The notes under the pieces were generated by a model. The model had not been told where the DNA came from. It was given only the letters and a program-made list of their open reading frames with translations, and ran no database searches. 64,000 nucleotides of DNA from Bellilinea sp040754815 (GTDB lineage Bacteria; Chloroflexota; Anaerolineae; Anaerolineales; Anaerolineaceae), in contig JBFMBX010000007.1 of assembly GCA_040754815.1 (NCBI GenBank), forward strand, positions 62,001 through 126,000. The letters run 5' to 3'. Below are positions 18,186 through 24,487 of the stretch, piece after piece. The number at the start of each line of letters is the position of its first letter. The first letter of the stretch is position 1. Position numbers and translations under genes: made by a program.

Positions 18186-18905
18186 ATGCAGGAAGCCATT
18201 CACATACTGCTGATCGAAGGCAAACGCCCCGACCGAAACTCGTTCTTGCCGGGATTGACCAAGAAGAATTTTTCCGTCGAAACAGTTTCCAGCGGCAGCG
18301 CCGCCCTCGAACGCCTGCGCGAACATCACCCCCATCTGATCATCCTCGATGCGGCCTCGATGCGCACCAGCGGCAAGCGAATTTGTGCCGCCTTGCGCGA
18401 ACAGGCTCCCGCCGTCCCGCTCATCCTGATTCTGGATGCCGCCACACCCGCCAGTGACGCACCCGCCGATGTGGTGCTGCGCCTGCCCTTTACCCTGCAA
18501 AAACTGCTCAACCGCATGAAACCCTTTCTGCCGCAGGAACAGAAAAATGTCCTGCGCGCCGGACCGATCTCGCTCGACCTTAAGAAACGCTCGGTGCGCT
18601 GCCTCGATCATCAGGCCGTGCTCACCCCCCGTCTGGTGCGCCTGCTGAAAGAGTTGATGGACCACGCCGGGCAGGTCATCGAGCGCGAGGTGCTCTTCAG
18701 CCGCGTGTGGGAAACCCAGTACACCGGGGATACCCGCACGCTGGATGTGCACATTTCGTGGCTGCGTCAGGCCATCGAAGACGACCCCCGCCATCCGCGC
18801 TTCATCAAGACCATCCGCGGGCTTGGTTACCGGCTGGATATCGAAGAAACCCACCCCCTCAACGGGCGCCAGCGTACGCTCGAATCCACCCTGCGTACCA
18901 GCTGA
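18186..18905 (+). CDS. OmpR-type response regulator with degenerate receiver
   Basis: Protein of 239 aa. Residues 1-115 have the receiver fold and keep the Asp at the phosphorylation position (LIILDAASM). The usual acidic pair is replaced (LLIEGKRPD), and the conserved Lys before Pro-Phe is lost (VVLRLPFTL). Residues 130-220 are an OmpR/PhoB winged helix with TRTLDVHISWLRQAIEDDP and FIKTIRGLGYRLD, which are well preserved. It probably binds DNA without needing classical phosphorylation. No histidine kinase is adjacent. The ATG at 18186 starts exactly at the receiver; the upstream in-frame ATGs add sequence with no family match. A terminator follows. The fibre-type operon lies 1.6 kb downstream and is a plausible target. 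Confidence 0.85.
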   Translation: MQEAIHILLIEGKRPDRNSFLPGLTKKNFSVETVSSGSAALERLREHHPHLIILDAASMRTSGKRICAALREQAPAVPLILILDAATPASDAPADVVLRLPFTLQKLLNRMKPFLPQEQKNVLRAGPISLDLKKRSVRCLDHQAVLTPRLVRLLKELMDHAGQVIEREVLFSRVWETQYTGDTRTLDVHISWLRQAIEDDPRHPRFIKTIRGLGYRLDIEETHPLNGRQRTLESTLRTS

Positions 18906-18931
18906 GCCACCCTTTTTTATCCCCCGGCCGG

Positions 18932-18970
18932 CCAGTCCCAAGATGGGTCTTTCGGGGACTGGTATTTTTT
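18932..18970 (+). terminator. intrinsic terminator after the response regulator
   Basis: An 8-bp perfect stem CCAGTCCC (18932-18939) / GGGACTGG (18955-18962) is followed directly by TATTTTTT. It begins 27 nt after the stop codon. Confidence 0.85.
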
Positions 18971-19088
18971 GTTTAATCTGGATAGAATGATAAAAATTGC
19001 CGATTTTCAACCGGAACTAAAACCCCATTTGAGCCGTCTTTATAAAAATATACTTTCGATAACAGAAACTTCCCGAGGAGAAAAACCC

Positions 19089-19799
19089 ATGCGCAGCAAA
19101 CCAGTGATCCCCCTGATGATTTTGACCGTCTTTCTGCTCTCCACCGCCAGCGGTTGTGGCATTTTGGGCGGCGGCGAGGCACCCACCCCCGATGCGCTCG
19201 CCTTTCAGGCCACCCTCAACGCCGCCGCAACTCAGGCCGTGCAAACCATTCAGGCGCAGTTCACCCAGACCGAACAGGCGCGGCCGACCGAGCCCTTCGT
19301 ACCGGTTCCCTCGGCCACCCCGCAGCCGACCGAACCGCCCACCGCCACACCTGATTTCAGCCCCACCCCCGCTCCGCCCACCTGGACACCGGTGCCGATC
19401 TTCACCAGCACTTTCACCGCAACGGCCACCTCGCAGGCTACCGCCACCGCCACCAGCACCCCCAGCCCCTACTCCTGCTCGGTGGTCAGGGTTGAGCCGC
19501 GTGCCGGCACCAAACTGCCCTACCGCAACGATTTCGACGCCCGCTTTACGCTTAAGAACAACGGCACCAAGGACTGGCTGGCCGCCAATGTGGATTTGAA
19601 ATACGCCAGCGGCGAAAAGATGCAGAAATACGCCGATGCGGTGGATCTGGGCAAGGATGTCAAGCCCGGCGAAGAATATACTTTCGTGGTGGATATGCTT
19701 GCCCCGGAGAACGCCGGTACCTACAAGGCCACCTGGAATCTGGTGGACAGCAGCAATACCTACTGCTCGGTGACCATCGAAATCGTCGTCACCCGCTAA
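19089..19799 (+). CDS. lipoprotein with Thr/Pro linker and NBR1-Ig-like domain
   Basis: Protein of 236 aa. It has a lipoprotein signal peptide (lipobox TASGC at about 20), so it should be anchored outside the membrane. After a helical stretch comes a Thr/Pro/Ala-rich linker (about 65-130), then a domain of about 100 residues (VRVEPRAGTKLPYRNDF through YCSVTIEIVV) that resembles the Ig-like domain of NBR1. This domain is common in surface lipoproteins of Anaerolineae. GAGGAG lies 9 nt before the ATG; an upstream in-frame ATG would bury the signal peptide. It stands alone between a terminator and an intergenic region. Its ligand is unknown. Confidence 0.78.
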   Translation: MRSKPVIPLMILTVFLLSTASGCGILGGGEAPTPDALAFQATLNAAATQAVQTIQAQFTQTEQARPTEPFVPVPSATPQPTEPPTATPDFSPTPAPPTWTPVPIFTSTFTATATSQATATATSTPSPYSCSVVRVEPRAGTKLPYRNDFDARFTLKNNGTKDWLAANVDLKYASGEKMQKYADAVDLGKDVKPGEEYTFVVDMLAPENAGTYKATWNLVDSSNTYCSVTIEIVVTR

Positions 19800-19825
19800 A
19801 CACCAAAAACCCCACATCAATCCAT

Positions 19826-19858
19826 CCTCCCCCAAAATCGTAATGATTTTGGGGGAGG
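19826..19858. other. perfect hairpin after the NBR1-Ig lipoprotein
   Basis: A 14-bp perfect inverted repeat (19826-19839 with 19845-19858) with a 5-nt loop lies 26 nt after the lipoprotein stop. Neither flank has a T tract, so it is more likely a stabilising or Rho-assisting hairpin than an intrinsic terminator. Confidence 0.6.
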
Positions 19859-19983
19859 TACGGCAGGGGGCAAGACCGCCGCGCCGCCTGACGGCGGCTG
19901 GCGGTGACGTAAACGGACAAAACCACCCTCTATAGGAAATTTTTAGAACTTTCTTAAAATTTTATGAATGCCCTCTCACCCTC

Positions 19984-20012
19984 TTGACATTCCTCTCATC
20001 TGTCATTAATAT
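19984..20012 (+). promoter_or_regulatory. strong sigma-70-type promoter of a candidate small RNA
   Basis: Perfect TTGACA (19984-19989), 17-nt spacer, TAATAT (20007-20012). This is the best promoter match in the window. No protein start codon with a ribosome-binding site follows. Confidence 0.75.
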
Positions 20013-20017
20013 AAAAA

Positions 20018-20167
20018 ATGCAGTTGCAGGGGAGTTTATCATTCGAGCGTGGGGGCTGTGAACTGCAGGCGGCACGTCTGGTCGCCAAACCCAGAACCAC
20101 AGGGGGAACGCCTGCAGGGAGCCAGTGGCGAAACCGACCACCACAGTGGGGTCGGTTATTTGTTTTT
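20018..20167 (+). ncRNA. candidate structured small RNA with possible pseudoknot
   Basis: A transcript of about 150 nt would run from the TTGACA/TAATAT promoter to an intrinsic terminator (8-bp stem 20132-20139 / 20150-20157, then ATTTGTTTTT). Three helices can be drawn in the body: A 20056-20060 with 20098-20102, B 20063-20071 with 20109-20117 (9 bp perfect), and C 20077-20081 with 20091-20095. A and B cross, which would be an H-type pseudoknot holding hairpin C. It matches no RNA family I can recognise; 6S, SRP RNA, tmRNA and the common riboswitch cores were considered and do not fit. The boundaries are inferred. Confidence 0.5.
20132..20167 (+). terminator. intrinsic terminator of the plus-strand small RNA
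   Basis: AACCGACC (20132-20139) pairs perfectly with GGTCGGTT (20150-20157); the loop can add a further CCA/TGG stem. The tail is ATTTGTTTTT. No protein gene upstream on this strand needs a terminator this far from its stop. Confidence 0.75.
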
Positions 20168-20210
20168 CACCCCCCCCGCTCCCCGGCCGAACACTTGAAC
20201 CTTGACAGGC

Positions 20211-20284
20211 AAAAAAAGTCCCTCACCGCGGGGTGCCGCCCGGGTGAGGGGGAACACAGGGACACGGGTCAGCGCCCTCTGTGC
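20211..20284 (-). ncRNA. candidate small RNA with promoter and terminator
   Basis: On the minus strand, TTGCAT (20320-20315), an 18-nt spacer and a perfect TATAAT (20296-20291) form a promoter. About 40 nt further down there is an intrinsic terminator: 8-bp stem (20250-20243 with 20227-20220) and seven Ts (20217-20211). The resulting RNA of roughly 73 nt has a second possible hairpin near its 5' end (CACAG..GGG with CCCTGTG). No open frame of note fits inside. It faces the other candidate RNA, with terminators about 45 bp apart. Confidence 0.5.
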
Positions 20285-20290
20285 CATTTA

Positions 20291-20320
20291 ATTATAGCAC
20301 ATGGGGGGAAAAAGATGCAA
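20291..20320 (-). promoter_or_regulatory. promoter of the minus-strand small RNA
   Basis: TATAAT (complement of 20291-20296) and TTGCAT (complement of 20315-20320) with an 18-nt spacer, reading leftwards into the candidate RNA. Confidence 0.55.
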
Positions 20321-20537
20321 TGCGTTGCGGCGGCAGTTAGCGGGCTGCCGCCCGCAGCCGGCCCCCCAGCCGCCTATTCTCGAAAGAGGGTGCGCCGCCC
20401 GCCTGTCAGCCCTGAAAGGAGGTGATCAACCGCTCCGGCGCACTGACTTTTTTACCGCGGCCGACGGGCCGCACCGTTCTTTCAAAAAATCAAAAAACCC
20501 AATTTTCTAAAACTCTTTCGAGAAAGGAGAAAGTGCG

Positions 20538-21170
20538 ATGAACAAGCGATTACCGCTCGGATTACTGTCCATCCTGCTGATCGTCCTGCTGGCCGGCGTG
20601 GGTGTGGCCTACGGTTTGTGGTCCGAAACCCTGACCATTGACGGCACGGTCAACACCGGTGATGTCAATGTGGAATTTGGCAAAATCACAAAAAGCGAGA
20701 AAGTTCAGATTAATTTTGCTCCGCCCGTTGACGAACCCAAGGAAAAGGCTGACGCCGCGAATTGTTCCTATGAGGTCAAAGGTGCAACCACCGATTCCGA
20801 AACACTGGTGATTACCACCGAAGGGGCATATCCTTCCTGGCACTGCATTGTGGAATTCGATGTGGTCAGCACGGGTAGCGTACCGGTCCATGTGTACACA
20901 CCTCAGAAAATCTCGGGGCCGAGCTGGAAAGATTTAAAGATCACCGACTGCAGAAAAGTCAAACTCACAGATATGGCTGAATCCTTTGAGGGTGACTATT
21001 GCGCTGGGGTAGAATGTTCTCCCACTTTGTGGTGGCAGTTACACAAGGGTGACGCGTTGCGCTGCAAGCTGACCATTCACTTCACCAACGATGATAAGGT
21101 CAATGAGAAGGATACCTATCAATTCGTTTATAAGATCGAAGCCCGGCAGTGGAACGAGCCGCGACCATAA
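20538..21170 (+). CDS. TasA/camelysin-like secreted protein, SipW-type signal region
   Basis: Protein of 210 aa. The N-terminus has a hydrophobic segment (about 6-25) followed by AYGLWSETLTIDGTVNTGDV. This matches the plan of SipW-cleaved proteins such as TasA and CalY: hydrophobic core, small residues, aromatic, Ser-Glu-Thr, then a TG(D/E) strand. The mature part is beta-rich and has six Cys (NCSY, WHCIVEF, DCRK, YCAGVEC, LRCKLT), so disulfides are likely after export. AAGGAG lies 8 nt upstream. It is the first gene of an operon with a paralogue, a SipW-type peptidase and a third substrate. By analogy with Bacillus TasA it may form extracellular fibres; this is inferred from the signal region and context, not from overall identity. 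Confidence 0.72.
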   Translation: MNKRLPLGLLSILLIVLLAGVGVAYGLWSETLTIDGTVNTGDVNVEFGKITKSEKVQINFAPPVDEPKEKADAANCSYEVKGATTDSETLVITTEGAYPSWHCIVEFDVVSTGSVPVHVYTPQKISGPSWKDLKITDCRKVKLTDMAESFEGDYCAGVECSPTLWWQLHKGDALRCKLTIHFTNDDKVNEKDTYQFVYKIEARQWNEPRP

Positions 21171-21190
21171 ACTAACCGAAACTTAGCAGC

Positions 21191-21214
21191 AGGGGCGGAG
21201 CATGCTCCGCCCCT
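21191..21214 (+). other. perfect palindrome between the two TasA-like genes
   Basis: A 24-nt perfect palindrome (10-bp stem AGGGGCGGAG / CTCCGCCCCT, CATG loop) lies 20 nt after the first stop. It has no T tract, so it probably stabilises the upstream mRNA or partly blocks readthrough. The GCTCCGCCCCT arm recurs at the hairpin after pruA. Confidence 0.6.
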
Positions 21215-21237
21215 AAACCCAACGAAAGGGAGGATTT

Positions 21238-21879
21238 ATGAGGAAAAAGGACTCCCGCAGCTTAGTGAAGGTCATCCCGCTGCTGATCATCGGGCTGCTG
21301 CTGGCAACCGGCATCGCTTACGGCCTGTGGAGCGAGACCCTGCTGATTGACGGTGTGGTGCAAACCGGCGAGGTCTATGGGAAGTGGACATCCTGTATTT
21401 GCAACGATGACGGCCTCGACCCGCTTCCCACCCCGTGGCCGTACAAATATCCCATCCCGGTGCGTAAGGATGTCGGGAAAACGACCTGTACGATTGATCA
21501 AAAGGATCCGCGCATCCTGCACTTGACCATCGAAAACGGCTATCCCTCTTACTGGAACAACTGTGAAGTCCACTTTGCCAATACCGGCAGTGTACCGGTC
21601 ATCATCCGCAGTTATCAGGTTGCACCCAAAAATTTCACACTTGCAACTGCAAACGGTGCCGAAGACGGCGAAATCTGGGTCAAATACTGGGATGGGGTTG
21701 GCGCTCAGATGGAACCCTGTCCGGACGACTCTTGTGAGCAGGCCAGCAGTATTCAATTCCACGTTGAACAACCCGCTAAGGAAAACTACACCTACAACTT
21801 CGATGTATACGTCTGCCTCGCTCAATGGAACGAAGATGCCACGATGGATGAATGTCTCGCCGCTGCACCGAAGTATTAA
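21238..21879 (+). CDS. second TasA/camelysin-like secreted protein
   Basis: Protein of 213 aa, paralogous to the gene before it in its first 45 residues (AYGLWSETLLIDGVVQTGEV follows the hydrophobic segment) but divergent afterwards. The mature part is also beta-rich with many Cys (SCICND, TTCTID, NNCEVHF, PCPDDSCEQ, VCLAQW, DECL). Both proteins contain the phrase ...YPS-W--C-V-F----TGSVPV, which marks a shared fold. GGGAGG lies upstream of the ATG. A strong hairpin separates it from the peptidase gene. It is probably a major or minor subunit of the same extracellular structure. Confidence 0.7.
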   Translation: MRKKDSRSLVKVIPLLIIGLLLATGIAYGLWSETLLIDGVVQTGEVYGKWTSCICNDDGLDPLPTPWPYKYPIPVRKDVGKTTCTIDQKDPRILHLTIENGYPSYWNNCEVHFANTGSVPVIIRSYQVAPKNFTLATANGAEDGEIWVKYWDGVGAQMEPCPDDSCEQASSIQFHVEQPAKENYTYNFDVYVCLAQWNEDATMDECLAAAPKY

Positions 21880-21890
21880 TTTCCACTATT

Positions 21891-21922
21891 GCTGACCGGC
21901 GGTTTGACCCCCGCCGGTCAGC
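21891..21922 (+). other. hairpin between the second TasA-like gene and the SipW-type peptidase
   Basis: A 12-bp perfect GC-rich stem (21891-21902 with 21911-21922) and 8-nt loop begin 12 nt after the stop. With no T tract it may act as a partial block that lowers peptidase expression below that of the structural proteins. Confidence 0.6.
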
Positions 21923-21937
21923 CCCACCGGAGTGCCG

Positions 21938-23155
21938 ATGATCAGCAAATTCCTGCCCTTTCACCGCCTGTTTTCTTCCCCCGCCCTGCCGCGCCTTTCG
22001 GCCGGCCGGGGCTGGGCCGTTTATCTGGCCGGGCTGGGCACGGCCTACCTGCTGGTCTACGTCCTCGCGCCGCGCCTGCCGGCCGAGTGGAACGTCTATG
22101 TCGTCACCCCGCTGGCGTGGCTGGCGCTGGCCGGGCAGGTCTGGGGCCTCAGCCGTCTCGGCTGGGTGAACTGGGCCGCGCCGGCGCGCCGCCTGCTGCT
22201 CACCGCTGCGCTGATCGGCCTGCTGCAAACCGCCGCCTTCGTCATGGCGGGTGTGCTGACCCGCTTCGGCTATTCGCCCTATGCCCACCGCTTTGTTGCG
22301 CTGATCGGCAATCTGTGGTATCTGGCCGCCGGCCTGTGCGGGGTGGAGTTCGCCCGCGCCGGGCTGGTCAACCGGCTGGCGGGCAAATCGTCCCTGCTGG
22401 CGGTGGGACTGGGCGGGCTGCTCTCGCTGGCTCTGCTCATCCCGCCCGGGGTGTGGGGCAGCCTCAACACCCCGCAGCAGGTGCTGGCGCTGGCGGGCGG
22501 GCGGCTGCTGCCCCTGCTGGCCGAGGGGCTGCTGGCCGCCCTGCTGGTCTGGCTGGGCGGGCCGCTGCCGGCCATTGCCTACCGCGCTGTCTGGCTGCTG
22601 TTTGAATGGCTTTCCCCCATTCTGCCCGACCTCAACTGGTTATTGACTGCATTTATCGGCACGCTCGTGCCGCTTTTCGGATTTTTCTACCTGCAAAACA
22701 GCCTGCCGGCTGAAGCCGCAGCCGGACAGGAAGCCGAAAAACCCGCCGCCCAAAGCACCAGCCTCAATTCGTGGTGGTGGGTGGCGGTTTTTCTGGTGGT
22801 CGCCTTCTGGTTCAACGCCGGTTTGTTCGGCGTGCGCCCCTACGTGGTCAGCGGCTACAGCATGAAGCCGACCTTTGTGGCCGGCGATCTGGTCATCATC
22901 ACCCGTGTTGACCCGGCCGAGGTGCAGGTCGGCGATGTGATTCAATTCCGCCGCGCCAATTCCTACATCGTCCACCGCGTCATCGAGATTCGGGAAGAAA
23001 ACGGCCGGCGCGTGTTCATCACGCAGGGTGACAACAACAACGTTGCGGACGAACCCGTCCCGCAGGAAATCGTCGAGGGCAAAGTCATCCGCTACATTCC
23101 GCAGGTCGGCTGGCCGATCATCGGCCTCAAAAAGGTGATTCAATGGATCTTCTGA
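21938..23155 (+). CDS. SipW-type signal peptidase fused to polytopic membrane domain
   Basis: Protein of 405 aa. The last 130 residues are a signal peptidase I domain of the SipW/ER type. It has Ser308 in SGYSMKPTF, His346 in SYIVHRVIEI where the bacterial LepB class has Lys, and Asp365 in TQGDNNNVAD. SipW peptidases cut TasA-like proteins in the membrane. Normal SipW enzymes are about 190 aa; here about 250 extra residues precede, with about seven hydrophobic segments rich in Leu, Ala and Gly, plus one more just before the catalytic domain. I know no function for that domain. The ATG at 21938 is preferred over a GTG at 21932. It overlaps the next gene by 13 bp and should process the two TasA-like proteins before it and the protein after it. 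Confidence 0.85.
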   Translation: MISKFLPFHRLFSSPALPRLSAGRGWAVYLAGLGTAYLLVYVLAPRLPAEWNVYVVTPLAWLALAGQVWGLSRLGWVNWAAPARRLLLTAALIGLLQTAAFVMAGVLTRFGYSPYAHRFVALIGNLWYLAAGLCGVEFARAGLVNRLAGKSSLLAVGLGGLLSLALLIPPGVWGSLNTPQQVLALAGGRLLPLLAEGLLAALLVWLGGPLPAIAYRAVWLLFEWLSPILPDLNWLLTAFIGTLVPLFGFFYLQNSLPAEAAAGQEAEKPAAQSTSLNSWWWVAVFLVVAFWFNAGLFGVRPYVVSGYSMKPTFVAGDLVIITRVDPAEVQVGDVIQFRRANSYIVHRVIEIREENGRRVFITQGDNNNVADEPVPQEIVEGKVIRYIPQVGWPIIGLKKVIQWIF

Positions 23156-24240
23156 GCGGATTCAAGAGCAAGGTAAAGCACCTGCGCCCGCTGCTGCGCG
23201 GCACGGCGCCGACGCTGATCATCCTCGCGCTGCTCGCCAGCCTGACTCCGGTGGCGGATACGCTGTGGGCCGAGGTATTGACCGTCAGCGGGGAGATCGA
23301 AACCGGGGAATTCGAAGAAAGCCCCACCCCCACCGAAACCGACACGCCCACCGCCACCCCTTCCTCCACCCCCACCCTGCCCGGGCAGGCCGGCACGAGC
23401 ATCGAAGTCCAGAAAGTTGCCGCCAGCCGCTGGAAGGACGGCGCCGTCGGGCAAACCATGATCGTTTACGGGCGCATTTGCGTGTGGAACATCGGCGAAC
23501 ACTTCACCGATGGCCTGACCATTTTTGATCAAATCGAGATCAAGCCACACCAGCAGAACTGGCAGATTCTGCCGGGCGCCAATCAGCTGATCGTCCCCGC
23601 CGAACAGATACCCCCCGGCGAGAACCGCTGCTACGATTACGAAATCGAAGCACCCTATCAGGCCGAAACAACCTACCGCAACACCGTGCTGGTGACCATC
23701 CTCAATCACTCCGGCTGGCTGCCGGGCGGGCCGCACTGCCCGGGGCCGCAGCCCTGCCCTTTTGGGCCGGAAACCAGAGCCGACTTTGAACCGCCTGCGC
23801 TCGAAACCGAAACACCCACCCCCTCGTCTGAAGCGCGGCGCGGCCTGCAGCCCGTCCTGCCGACGGCAACCTTTACCGCCACCCCCAGCCCGAGCATCAC
23901 GCCTTCACCTACCCTTCCTGCCGGCACCACCTCGCCGCCGAATCAACCGCCACCCCTCCAGCCCAGCCTAACCGAGCCGCCCACGGCTACACCCATCCTG
24001 ACCCTGACCGAGCCGCCGGCGGTCACACCATCGCCCTCCGCCACACCTCTGCCGCCCAGCGAAACACCGCCGCCCACCGAGACGCCTCAGCCGCCCACCG
24101 CCACACCGCTGCCTACTGCTACTCCACTGCCGCCCACCGCCACCCAGCCGCCGCCAACCGCCACCCCGCCCCCGCCGCCGACCAACACGCCGCCGGTGAG
24201 CACACCGCCGCCCGGCCCGCCACCCATTCACGATTCTTAG
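23143..24240 (+). CDS. third SipW-type secreted protein with Pro/Thr-rich stalk
   Basis: Protein of 365 aa. After a hydrophobic segment (about 22-38), DTLWAEVLTVSGEIETGEF repeats the signal-region pattern of the two TasA-like proteins. Next come a short Thr/Pro linker and a domain of about 130 residues (IEVQKVAASRW through YRNTVLVTIL) resembling DUF11/CARDB-like surface beta domains. The final 150 residues are almost only Pro, Thr, Ala and Ser in TATPLPPT-like repeats, a mucin-like stalk that could cross the envelope or carry sugars. No LPXTG or C-terminal membrane anchor is present. It overlaps the peptidase gene, so the two are coupled. It could be the anchor or tip of the fibre; the role is inferred. 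Confidence 0.68.
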   Translation: MDLLSGFKSKVKHLRPLLRGTAPTLIILALLASLTPVADTLWAEVLTVSGEIETGEFEESPTPTETDTPTATPSSTPTLPGQAGTSIEVQKVAASRWKDGAVGQTMIVYGRICVWNIGEHFTDGLTIFDQIEIKPHQQNWQILPGANQLIVPAEQIPPGENRCYDYEIEAPYQAETTYRNTVLVTILNHSGWLPGGPHCPGPQPCPFGPETRADFEPPALETETPTPSSEARRGLQPVLPTATFTATPSPSITPSPTLPAGTTSPPNQPPPLQPSLTEPPTATPILTLTEPPAVTPSPSATPLPPSETPPPTETPQPPTATPLPTATPLPPTATQPPPTATPPPPPTNTPPVSTPPPGPPPIHDS

Positions 24241-24250
24241 GTCTATCCAG

Positions 24251-24280
24251 TCCCCTCTTCCATCGAAGAGGGGATTGTTC
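24251..24280 (+). terminator. terminator of the fibre operon
   Basis: A 10-bp perfect stem (24251-24260 with 24265-24274) with a CATC tetraloop, followed by TTGTTC, starts 10 nt after the last stop codon. The T tract is short but position and stem fit termination. Confidence 0.65.
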
Positions 24281-24376
24281 ATCTCCCGCCAGCGCATCTC
24301 GACACGAAGCACAAATCGAAAAAGGCGTGCGGGAGACCGCCACGCATTCTTCCCCCAATCCATCCGAGCGCCCGCT

Positions 24377-24405
24377 TTGACGAACCGGCGCGAGTGGGCT
24401 ATACT
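24377..24405 (+). promoter_or_regulatory. promoter of the pruA gene
   Basis: TTGACG (24377-24382), 17-nt spacer, TATACT (24400-24405). Transcription from about 24412 gives a leader of about 76 nt ending in an AGGAGG-type ribosome-binding site. Confidence 0.7.
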
Positions 24406-24487
24406 TGAATTATCCGCACGGGTGAAGCGTTCACCCGCTTTCGTTCCACCCCAATCCATTCACAACCAAGAGGAGGGATGTGTTTCT

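Larger units (their letters stand above)
19800..20537. other. 738-bp structured intergenic region
   Basis: No protein gene is supported here. It contains a 14-bp perfect hairpin (19826-19858), two candidate small RNAs that face each other (20018-20167 plus, 20211-20284 minus), and a GC-rich hairpin near 20330-20351. It also has a 14-nt run complementary to the 3' end of 16S rRNA (20414-20427) and the leader of the TasA-like operon, with AAGGAG 8 nt before its ATG. Confidence 0.6.

Noticed and set aside
18015..19010. 331-residue minus-strand open frame opposite the response regulator
   Set aside because: It crosses a good terminator and the DNA-binding domain gene on the other strand; no domain, no ribosome-binding site.
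20202..20207. TTGACA on the plus strand as promoter of the fibre operon
   Set aside because: No TANNNT lies at the right distance; the position 17 nt downstream is GC-rich.
20221..20250. Short resemblance to the GGGGTGCC..GGGTGA part of SAM-I/IV riboswitches
   Set aside because: The other conserved parts (GGCAACC core, kink-turn) are absent, and the same bases form the stem of a minus-strand terminator.
20301..20510. 69-residue plus-strand frame in the intergenic region
   Set aside because: Composition is dominated by Arg, Ala and Pro from GC-rich hairpins; no ribosome-binding site.
20422..20541. 39-codon GTG frame that ends in an ATGA overlap with the first TasA-like gene
   Set aside because: The GTG lies inside the AAAGGAGGTGATC sequence itself, so it cannot serve as start for that site, and the peptide has no notable features.
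23970..24230. Repeated short units that might suggest a CRISPR-like or minisatellite array
   Set aside because: They are irregular codons for a Pro/Thr-rich protein tail in an open frame, with no constant spacer or repeat length.
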